Source: Alphaproteobacteria bacterium
GTDB taxonomy: Bacteria; Pseudomonadota; Alphaproteobacteria; RF32; CAG-239
Assembly (NCBI GenBank): GCA_017937705.1
Contig: JAGBDC010000001.1
Span: forward strand, 1 to 37,745
Direction: 5' to 3'
DNA: 37,745 bases
The first letter of the stretch is position 1, and the number at the start of each line of letters is the position of its first letter. The notes beneath the pieces were generated by a model, which searched no databases, was not told the DNA's origin, and was given only the letters and a program-made list of their open reading frames with translations. Shown in pieces: positions 25,798 to 32,163 of the stretch. The translations under genes and the position numbers were made by a program.

Positions 25798-26589
25798 TTA
25801 TCTTCCTTTCTTTTGTTTAACACAATCAAAAATCAATTCTCCGGGGTATTGTCCTTTTCCAAACGGAGTTCTGTCAAAATTACCATACAAGTTTTCAACG
25901 GTCAGCTGATTTTTTTCCAAAATTAGTGCCGCCGTATCTTTGAAAAAGTAACTGGTAGTATATAACCATTCGAAATTGTCTTTTTTACCGTCAGTATATT
26001 CTACGGAATAATATTCTTCAATATTTTGAGTTTGTTTGAAATAGTCCCGTTCATTAACTTCAACTCTGCGATTGATTTTGTTTCCGTCATCATCGTGATA
26101 ATTGCCTTCAAATACAACACCTTCTCGGACCAACATGTGAACCCAAGGATTAAACAAATCAAAAACAAAACGACCATCATCGGTAAGCACGTCTTTTGTA
26201 CTTTTTACAAATCGGTCCATTTCATCTAATGATTGACAATGTTGCATAACTCTAAACGGAGCAAATGCAAAAGAAAATTTTTCTTTAGGTTGGAAATCAT
26301 TTATATCGGTAACGTGAGTTACAATATTTTTTATTCCCTCTCTTGCGGCTTTTTCTTTCAAAACTTCAATTTCATCACCAATAACGTCAACGGCATGAAA
26401 TTCTAAATCAGGATTACGGGCAGCTATCGGCAACAAAACTCTACCCGTACCGGCACCTATTTCAATAACTTTATTATTGGAAAAAGTTTTTTTATACTCT
26501 TTTAATATCTTGTTATAGAAAGCAATATCTTCTTTACGCTCTTTATAAAATATATCATAAAGTTCTGATGCGTTTTTATATCTTTTCAT
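25798..26589 (-). CDS. Class I SAM-dependent methyltransferase
   Basis: A 263-residue methyltransferase, first gene of the five-gene operon. Motif I is VIEIGAGTGRVLLP at about 41-54, followed by an acidic strand end FHAVDV for the ribose hydroxyls, VTDINDF and a FAPFRVMQH segment at motif IV. The C-terminal 100 residues are beta-rich (VEVNERDYFKQT, EYYSVEYTDG), as in small-molecule methyltransferases. GAGG lies five bases before the ATG. The substrate is unknown; the operon suggests a modified nucleotide or amino-acid derivative. Confidence 0.85.
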   Translation of the reverse strand: MKRYKNASELYDIFYKERKEDIAFYNKILKEYKKTFSNNKVIEIGAGTGRVLLPIAARNPDLEFHAVDVIGDEIEVLKEKAAREGIKNIVTHVTDINDFQPKEKFSFAFAPFRVMQHCQSLDEMDRFVKSTKDVLTDDGRFVFDLFNPWVHMLVREGVVFEGNYHDDDGNKINRRVEVNERDYFKQTQNIEEYYSVEYTDGKKDNFEWLYTTSYFFKDTAALILEKNQLTVENLYGNFDRTPFGKGQYPGELIFDCVKQKKGR

Positions 26590-26616
26590 GATAACCTCAA
26601 ATCAATTAATAATATA

Positions 26617-26644
26617 CTTATACTCTTTTATCGTTTTCAGTCAA
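26617..26644 (-). promoter_or_regulatory. Promoter of the methyltransferase operon
   Basis: On the minus strand TTGACT (26639-26644), 16-base spacer, TATAAG (26617-26622). Start near 26610, about 20 bases before the ATG. Confidence 0.7.
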
Positions 26645-26694
26645 TATTTTTCCCTTTGATTTTATGCAAATTTTATGTATTTAAAAATATTTTC

Positions 26695-26723
26695 TTGCAC
26701 ATTTTAGACAAATATATTAGTAT
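26695..26723 (+). promoter_or_regulatory. Promoter of the racemase gene
   Basis: TTGCAC (26695-26700), 17-base spacer, TAGTAT (26718-26723). It is overlapped by the palindrome at 26707-26728. Confidence 0.45.
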
Positions 26724-26728
26724 TTGTC
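26707..26728. promoter_or_regulatory. Palindrome GACAAATA-N6-TATTTGTC, putative operator
   Basis: Perfect eight-base inverted arms around six bases, lying across the spacer and -10 of the racemase promoter. A bound protein would block RNA polymerase. The outer GACAA/TTGTC is shared with palindromes at 335-359 and 32132-32154. Confidence 0.55.
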
Positions 26729-26766
26729 ACATTGAATTTGATTATTAACCTTTAACTATTATCCAA

Positions 26767-27456
26767 ATGAAAAAAATCGGTATTATCGGTGGAATGAGTA
26801 TGGAATCTACTCTTCACTATTGTAGTGCTATCTATGAGCAGATAAATAAAATGCTCGGCGGTCACAATTCTCCGGAAATTATCATGATAACTGTTAATTT
26901 CGCCGAGATTGTCGAACTGCAAAATAAAAATGACTGGGCTTCCGCTGCCGTTATACTTAACAATGCAGCTAAAAACTTGGAAAAGGCCGGTGCTGGCTTT
27001 ATTGTCATGGCGACCAATACTATGCACAAAGTTGCCGAAGATATGATGGAAGGTGTAAACATTCCGTTAATTCATATTGTTGAAGCAACTATTGAAAAGC
27101 TCAAAGCTGACAACATCACAAAGGTCGGATTTCTCGGAACAAAAATTACCATGTCTGACGAGTTCTACGTAAAAATGCTCGCAGATGCAGGTATTGAGGC
27201 TATTGTTCCTGAAGTGAGGCAACAAAATGAGCTCAATCGCATTATTTTCGACGAATTGTGCAAAGGCGAAGTAAGACCTTTTTCTCGTGCAATATACAAA
27301 GCAATCATTGAGCAGTTGCGAGAAAAAGGAGCACAAGGCATTATATTCGGGTGTACAGAGCTTGAGATATTACGAGTTAACATATCTCCTATCCCCGTGT
27401 ATAACAGTACCGCAATCCACGTCAAAAAAGCTGTATCAGAAGCTTTAAAAGACTAA
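26767..27456 (+). CDS. Aspartate/glutamate racemase family protein (YgeA type)
   Basis: A cofactor-independent racemase of 229 residues. The N-terminus MKKIGIIGGMSMESTLHY and the two active-site segments are clear: ATNTMHKV near 80, where Thr takes the place of the first catalytic Cys as in E. coli YgeA, and FGCTELEIL near 195 with the second catalytic Cys. The likely reaction is L/D interconversion of Asp, Glu or another amino acid. The gene is GC-richer (hand counts of two lines give 42-43%) than its neighbours, has no Shine-Dalgarno (ATTATCCAA before the ATG), and stands alone with its own promoter, palindromic operator and terminator. Transfer is likely. Confidence 0.9.
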   Translation: MKKIGIIGGMSMESTLHYCSAIYEQINKMLGGHNSPEIIMITVNFAEIVELQNKNDWASAAVILNNAAKNLEKAGAGFIVMATNTMHKVAEDMMEGVNIPLIHIVEATIEKLKADNITKVGFLGTKITMSDEFYVKMLADAGIEAIVPEVRQQNELNRIIFDELCKGEVRPFSRAIYKAIIEQLREKGAQGIIFGCTELEILRVNISPIPVYNSTAIHVKKAVSEALKD

Positions 27457-27472
27457 ATTTGACGTCATAATC

Positions 27473-27508
27473 AAAAATCCCTTTGATAAAAATCAAAGGG
27501 ATTTTTTT
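27473..27508. terminator. Terminator hairpin shared by the racemase gene and the converging gene
   Basis: ATCCCTTTGAT and ATCAAAGGGAT pair around AAAA, extended by A and T runs. The right arm includes the last codons and stop of the gene at 27493-28521. Confidence 0.85.
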
Positions 27509-28521
27509 AACATATCCATGTGTTGTTGATAGATTAAATCTTTGTCATAATATTCTGCATACATTTTTTCTTTCGGCCGAGGTCTGATATTATTTAATCC
27601 TAAAAATCCGGTATTTACACTATTATAATATGGATTATTTTCGGTAATTTTATGAGTTATTATCCTTTGTGCAACTTGCCAATTTCCGGCAAACTGTACA
27701 TTATTAACATATTGATTTAAATCATTTTCATCAAACTTAATAATCTGAAAACTGGTTAAATATGAAAACTTCAATAATTCTTGACATAATTTACTTTTGT
27801 AAAACCCATGTTGCTCACGATAATCTATGTTATCAAATACTTTTTTTGATTGTTCTTCCAGCATTATAATTGCAGGGATATATTTGTGCTCTTCTAACGG
27901 TTCTCCCCTATCGGAAAATGCATTAATCATCTTATCATTTATTTTTTTAAGTGCCTTCGTATAGGTTGGTTGATGAAGATCATTATCTTTATTATGATAA
28001 AGATTTAATAACAATAAATCTAATTCTTCATCTCCTGTTTTAGGGCAATTTAAGACAACATAACTCCGTTTTTCTACAGTATCACGTAAAACTTCTGCCA
28101 CACTTACATTTTCATATTGTTTACCAACTTCGTTAAAACTCATATAATCAAAAACATAAATTGTATGTTTTTCATCATATTTGCTTAAATCTGCCCAATA
28201 TGACTCTCTTCCCTCATCAAAACTCCAGTCAGTGACTATTTTCTTTCCGTCTTTCACATCTATTGATATATTTGGTATCCCTAAACATTGGCTTTCTATG
28301 TTTTCAATATCCGCTATAAGAGTGTCTTTGTCCTTTGTTTGATAATATCTGTACAAAGCTGATAACATATCCTCGGCATACCATGTACCATTATGAATAA
28401 GCTTGCGAACAGCCTCTCCATCTTGCATTGCCTGACTTAAAAACAGACCGTTTAATCGGTTTCCGTTACCGGTATATTCTGGTTTTTGTAATCTGACAGC
28501 ATTCGGGCAAGATAATTCCAT
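27493..28521 (-). CDS. Hypothetical protein of 342 residues
   Basis: I do not recognise this protein. It has no signal peptide or membrane segment and a mixed acidic/Tyr-rich composition with many Asn. There is no P-loop, metal cluster or repeat I can name. Segments such as IYVFDYMSFNEVG, SYVVLNCPKTGDEE and YIPAIIMLEEQSKK look like strands and helices of a globular enzyme or adaptor. It lies 18 bases after the N-formylglutamate-amidohydrolase-like gene and is most likely co-transcribed with it, so it may act on the same molecule. An AGAGAG sits a few bases before the ATG. Its last codons and stop form one arm of a terminator hairpin. Confidence 0.75.
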   Translation of the reverse strand: MELSCPNAVRLQKPEYTGNGNRLNGLFLSQAMQDGEAVRKLIHNGTWYAEDMLSALYRYYQTKDKDTLIADIENIESQCLGIPNISIDVKDGKKIVTDWSFDEGRESYWADLSKYDEKHTIYVFDYMSFNEVGKQYENVSVAEVLRDTVEKRSYVVLNCPKTGDEELDLLLLNLYHNKDNDLHQPTYTKALKKINDKMINAFSDRGEPLEEHKYIPAIIMLEEQSKKVFDNIDYREQHGFYKSKLCQELLKFSYLTSFQIIKFDENDLNQYVNNVQFAGNWQVAQRIITHKITENNPYYNSVNTGFLGLNNIRPRPKEKMYAEYYDKDLIYQQHMDMLKKSL

Positions 28522-28539
28522 ATATATTCTCTCTCTTCA

Positions 28540-29160
28540 TTACAACTTATATAAACCTGTGATTTTTTCTAACATTGGAATAGTTATTTTTTGTACATTT
28601 TCCTGATTATTATAAAAATCTCGTAAATGACGTCGAATTTCCATTTGAATCACATTAGGCTTATTATATGTTCTTTGATAACGTCCGGTCAAACCTCGCA
28701 ATCCCATATAATTTTCATGATTAATCGCAACTCGCAAATCAAAACTTTGAATAGTTTGCACAATTTCCTGCAGATAAGGATAGCTATCTTTATCCATTTC
28801 CCCTATTCCCAAACAAATATCATAAGGAATATCTTTTTCAAAACCATGTATATCCAAAAAATAATGTTCTTGCAAATTGTTGTTGCCGATAAAATCGGAA
28901 ATAAGAGCTTTATAAGGAGTATATTTTTGTCTTATGATAGTTGACGTTTTTGCTGTTTCTCCGACAAACTGAGTAATCGCTCCGGTATATAAATCGGAAA
29001 AACGTTCTTGTTTGTTTATAAAGCTGCGGGTAGAATGAGGAGCAGTCAATATTAGTTTTGTACCTCTGTCTTCAAACTTAAATATACACGAAAGAGCTTT
29101 GTCTCCGTGCGAACAGTTTTGGTAATAAAACTCATTATATTTTTTCAATTTTTCAATCAT
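28540..29160 (-). CDS. N-formylglutamate amidohydrolase-like protein
   Basis: A 206-residue protein with the pattern of the N-formylglutamate deformylase/zinc amidohydrolase family: LTAPHSTRSF near 40 (first metal ligand His), FLDIHGFEKD near 100 (second ligands), and a late VIQMEIRRHLRDF with the Glu/Arg typical of the family. The family usually has about 250-270 residues, so this is a short form. I start at 29160 because the promoter immediately upstream excludes earlier starts. No hut genes are near, so histidine degradation is not supported. The likely reaction is hydrolysis of an amide or formyl group in an unknown substrate. It has no Shine-Dalgarno and appears leaderless. Confidence 0.65.
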   Translation of the reverse strand: MIEKLKKYNEFYYQNCSHGDKALSCIFKFEDRGTKLILTAPHSTRSFINKQERFSDLYTGAITQFVGETAKTSTIIRQKYTPYKALISDFIGNNNLQEHYFLDIHGFEKDIPYDICLGIGEMDKDSYPYLQEIVQTIQSFDLRVAINHENYMGLRGLTGRYQRTYNKPNVIQMEIRRHLRDFYNNQENVQKITIPMLEKITGLYKL

Positions 29161-29166
29161 AAGAAG

Positions 29167-29195
29167 ATAATAACATATATTTTTGTGATTTCCAA
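29167..29195 (-). promoter_or_regulatory. Promoter giving a leaderless mRNA
   Basis: On the minus strand TTGGAA (29190-29195), 17-base spacer, TATTAT (29167-29172), then only six bases to the ATG. The start site should fall at or next to the A of the ATG. Confidence 0.6.
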
Positions 29196-29206
29196 TAAAG
29201 AAAACA

Positions 29207-29235
29207 TTGATAACATACTTATTTTGAACTATTAT
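29207..29235 (+). promoter_or_regulatory. Promoter of the Nudix gene
   Basis: TTGATA (29207-29212), 17-base spacer, TATTAT (29230-29235), back to back with the leaderless promoter; the two -35 boxes are 11 bases apart. Confidence 0.7.
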
Positions 29236-29270
29236 GAGATTGTTTATTAAATAACTTAAACGAGGAAAAA

Positions 29271-29717
29271 ATGAGAAAAGAAGCTTCTTTATCAATTATC
29301 GAGGACACCGTAAACCACAAATTTTTAATGATAAGACACCAAAGAGGCATTAATAAAGGATGTATTAATTTCCCCGGAGGCAAAAAAGAAGAAGGCGAGA
29401 CTATGGAAGAGTGTGTTCGCCGAGAAACATTGGAAGAAACAGGATTAACTATCGAAAATCCGGTTCAGGTCGGATATGTCGAGTTTCCGACAATGAACTT
29501 CTATGTTCATATATTTAAGAGTACCAAATATTCCGGTACAATTAAGGGCAAAGAAGATGAAGTTAATGCTTTTTGGCAAGATGCAGATAAGATTCCGTAC
29601 GAAGAAATGCGTGAAGCGGATAAAAACTTTTTACCCGATATATTGGCCGGAAAATATGTCAAAAGAAGATATATGTACGACGAAAATTTCAAACTAAATG
29701 AAATTATCGATCTGTAA
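29271..29717 (+). CDS. Nudix hydrolase
   Basis: A 148-residue Nudix protein. The Nudix box begins at GGKKEEGETMEEC and continues RRETLEETGL, matching G-x5-E-x7-R-E-x-x-E-E-x-G with all metal-binding Glu present. The N-terminal strand HKFLMIRHQRG and the size fit the MutT/NUDT1-like subgroup that cleans oxidised or non-canonical nucleoside triphosphates, although the substrate range is wide. GAGG precedes the ATG by five bases. It is followed 15 bases later by another gene on the same strand. Confidence 0.9.
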   Translation: MRKEASLSIIEDTVNHKFLMIRHQRGINKGCINFPGGKKEEGETMEECVRRETLEETGLTIENPVQVGYVEFPTMNFYVHIFKSTKYSGTIKGKEDEVNAFWQDADKIPYEEMREADKNFLPDILAGKYVKRRYMYDENFKLNEIIDL

Positions 29718-29732
29718 AAGGTTGAATAAGTC

Positions 29733-30359
29733 ATGATTGACGGTTACACCATTTTTTTGAATAACTTTAACATTACCGAAGATGAATTTATTGATTTTGG
29801 TATTAACGGTATTATTTGGCCAAGTATTGAAAAGATTGACGAAGAATGGCTAAAACTGAAAAACAAAATTAATAATCATGAAGAGCTTACTATCAGAAAA
29901 TATGCTCAAGATAAAGTTAAAGCCACATATTTTAACAAAATTATTGAAGCAATTTTTGATTGTCCCATATATTCTGACGGGACAGGAAATAATAAGCCGC
30001 AGAAAATGATTGAAAGATTAACGGGATATGTAAGAAACAAGACTATCTTTAACTATCAAGTTTCTCACATATTCGGAATGACAAAAAATCCATATTTATT
30101 TGAATGTCCTTGGAACGTTTTGTTAATTCCCAAAATCTACGACCCGCTAACCGGTCATGAAAGCATTGGTAATTTAACTGAAAAATTCAAAAAAACTTTA
30201 CAAGATGAAGTTGTAACCCGTTATCATAAATATATTGAAGATTATAATAAAGAAATGGAGAATATAGCAGAAAAAAGAGATAATATTATAGAAACGTGGG
30301 ATATTAATAGCAAAATGAAAAATGAGATAGAAAAAAACATTTGCCCTATTAAATTTTAA
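29733..30359 (+). CDS. Hypothetical protein, possible HNH-type nuclease
   Basis: A 208-residue protein I cannot place firmly. The central segment VSHIFGMTKNPYLFECPWN, then VLLIPKIYDP and TGHES, has the His...Asn...Pro layout of HNH-like domains of some restriction endonucleases (a His in a beta turn, then PWN, then a later His). The first 100 residues are helical and charged; the last 50 look like a coiled coil (KYIEDYNKEMENIAEKRDN). Cys-pair zinc ligands are not evident. It is in an operon with the Nudix gene. A nuclease is a suggestion from pattern only. Confidence 0.6.
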   Translation: MIDGYTIFLNNFNITEDEFIDFGINGIIWPSIEKIDEEWLKLKNKINNHEELTIRKYAQDKVKATYFNKIIEAIFDCPIYSDGTGNNKPQKMIERLTGYVRNKTIFNYQVSHIFGMTKNPYLFECPWNVLLIPKIYDPLTGHESIGNLTEKFKKTLQDEVVTRYHKYIEDYNKEMENIAEKRDNIIETWDINSKMKNEIEKNICPIKF

Positions 30360-30373
30360 TAATCCACTTAAAT

Positions 30374-30406
30374 AAAAAACTCTCTGAAATTTCAGAGAGT
30401 TTTTTA
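30374..30406. terminator. Bidirectional terminator
   Basis: ACTCTCTGAAA and TTTCAGAGAGT form a perfect palindrome with A and T runs on the two sides, between the possible HNH gene and the converging rnj stop at 30409. Confidence 0.9.
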
Positions 30407-30408
30407 TT

Positions 30409-32082
30409 TTATCTTGCACCTTTACCTTGCGACATTTCCTTTAAGTTGCTTGGCTTTCTTGCAATACTCCTTACAACTTTTTTAATTTCTTCCATAACTA
30501 CAAAATTTTCATCTGTTAACGTATAAGTATATGTTTGTTTACTTGTACTATTATCACTTTCTTCGCAAACACCAATCCAATAATCAGAAACTATTTCATC
30601 TATTTTTTCTGTTTTATCTTTACCCATTTTGAGAACATCAAGATTGTTGGCAAAATAAAAGTTTGCCCCTTCAGATTTAACTGCTTTTGCCGTATTAATC
30701 ATTTGTGTCGGATTGCCGTGTGTAGGAACATACACCACATCATTAGGATTTTCTACCGTATCTTGGATAGTTCTTACCATTTTCTTGGTTTCTGATTTAG
30801 AAGCATGACCGCTACGTTGCATTCTGGCAGTTTGGAAATTTCCTAACGCAACTTCTGAATCATTTGCCACAATGGTTGCTCCCGTACTTGCCAATCTTGC
30901 ATACATAGCCCTAACTTGTTTGCCGTTGATTTCTTCAATACATCTTTGACGAGCCAAAATAAGGGTATCTTCGCCAATTTCAAAATCAGGATGTCCTAAT
31001 AAACGAGCTTTGTTGTTTTTATCTTTTTTTCCATTTTTTGTCGGTCTTATTTTTTCTTGTTCAGACATTTTATAAAGACCGGATTTTTTACCTTTTTTAG
31101 ATTCCGCAAAAGCACCGCTCGGAATGATATATCTTTGTGAAGCCGGATATTTTGACTTATATTCAGATGCCGAACCTCTAAACACAATATCATCAAACTC
31201 CGTAATACCGCTTTTTTGCATTGCTCTAAAAGCTTTTTTAGCCCAATATCCGTCTAAAAATACTTTTCTTCCGGTTTCTCTGGCTGCATCTAAATCAACA
31301 GCCAAGTTTTGAATACTGCGAGAAATAACTGCGGAAACAACTTGTTTTTCAGGATGTTGTTTAACTACCTCAATGGTATTCGCAACTGCTTCTTTGTGGT
31401 CAATTAAATATTTATCATCTGTTGCCGAAGAAGTAGAATCTAAAATTACGTTAGTAACCAATTTTCTGGATAATAAATCTCTGAATTGTTTTTCGTTAAA
31501 TCCTTCGCCAACTCTTGTAGTCCCTAAATGATAATCTCCGGGGTGCAAAATTCCGGCTTCGGGCTCTCCGTTAATTGTGGTCAATGTATGATACCCCAAA
31601 GCACCGAAAGTTGAGTGCGAAACCCCAAAAGCTTCAATTTCAACTTCATCAAATTTCACGGGAACTCCGGGCTCGACTTCGTGCATTTTCGGCCATTTAG
31701 CTATATCAACACCGCCTTCTTCAAGAGCTGCTTTTAAGAGTTCTAATGTTCCTTTGGAGGCATAAGTAGGCGGCATTTCAAAACCAGCACGAGCCAAATG
31801 TACATAACCGCCGATATGGTCTTCGTGTCCGTGAGAAATAAACATTGCGTCAATTGTATTTTCAGCCAAAGTTGTTTCGCTGTTTAAATATTTTCTGACA
31901 TCGGGAATTGCAGCATCGACATCCAAACAATATTCCGGAGCAAACAAAGCTCCCAAGTCAAACATAACTCTGGTCGGACGGCGATATGCATCGTATTTAT
32001 GTTCAAGAATTGAACAACTGCCACCGATACGATTTTTATTATTTCCACCGACAAAAATATACTTTGTTCCCAACTCTGACAT
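30409..32082 (-). CDS. rnj: Ribonuclease J
   Basis: A metallo-beta-lactamase/beta-CASP ribonuclease of 557 residues with 5'-exo and endo activity in RNA processing and decay. The zinc motif HGHEDHIGG begins at His84; later ligands are in GVSHSTFGALGYH and LHPGDYHLG. The beta-CASP part contains SAVISRSIQN and SGHASKSE, followed by THGNPTQM near 470. The length is that of RNase J. A Lys/Gly-rich insert (KKGKKSGLYKM and onward to about 370) is unusual. GGGAG precedes the ATG. RNase J is normal in Alphaproteobacteria. It has its own promoter and is separated by 81 bases from the usher gene. Confidence 0.9.
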   Translation of the reverse strand: MSELGTKYIFVGGNNKNRIGGSCSILEHKYDAYRRPTRVMFDLGALFAPEYCLDVDAAIPDVRKYLNSETTLAENTIDAMFISHGHEDHIGGYVHLARAGFEMPPTYASKGTLELLKAALEEGGVDIAKWPKMHEVEPGVPVKFDEVEIEAFGVSHSTFGALGYHTLTTINGEPEAGILHPGDYHLGTTRVGEGFNEKQFRDLLSRKLVTNVILDSTSSATDDKYLIDHKEAVANTIEVVKQHPEKQVVSAVISRSIQNLAVDLDAARETGRKVFLDGYWAKKAFRAMQKSGITEFDDIVFRGSASEYKSKYPASQRYIIPSGAFAESKKGKKSGLYKMSEQEKIRPTKNGKKDKNNKARLLGHPDFEIGEDTLILARQRCIEEINGKQVRAMYARLASTGATIVANDSEVALGNFQTARMQRSGHASKSETKKMVRTIQDTVENPNDVVYVPTHGNPTQMINTAKAVKSEGANFYFANNLDVLKMGKDKTEKIDEIVSDYWIGVCEESDNSTSKQTYTYTLTDENFVVMEEIKKVVRSIARKPSNLKEMSQGKGAR

Positions 32083-32115
32083 GAAAAAGACTCCCGAAAA
32101 TATTAATTATGACTT

Positions 32116-32144
32116 TTTATAACACTCTTTAGACAAAAGTTCAA
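32116..32144 (-). promoter_or_regulatory. Promoter of rnj
   Basis: On the minus strand TTGAAC (32139-32144), 17-base spacer, TATAAA (32116-32121). The -35 lies inside the palindrome at 32132-32154. Confidence 0.7.
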
Positions 32145-32154
32145 GCTTTTTGTC
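32132..32154. promoter_or_regulatory. Palindrome GACAA-N13-TTGTC, putative operator of rnj
   Basis: GACAAAAG and CTTTTTGTC face each other with one extra base, covering the -35 of the rnj promoter. The GACAA/TTGTC core and 13-base spacing equal those at 336-358. The hairpin could alternatively act in the 3' end of the usher mRNA. Confidence 0.4.
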
Positions 32155-32163
32155 ATAAAAATA

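Noticed and set aside
22751..26589. A complete microcin C-type biosynthesis cluster
   Set aside because: No precursor peptide, MccB-like adenylating enzyme or exporter is visible; only the S66 peptidase resembles MccF.
26767..27456. Racemase apparently missing its first catalytic Cys
   Set aside because: The TNTMH form with Thr in place of that Cys is normal for the YgeA-type Asp/Glu racemases; the second Cys is present.
502..27456. GC-rich genes as assembly chimeras
   Set aside because: They are complete genes with intact flanks and terminators at three separate places, which is more like transfer than misjoining; read data would still be needed to exclude it.
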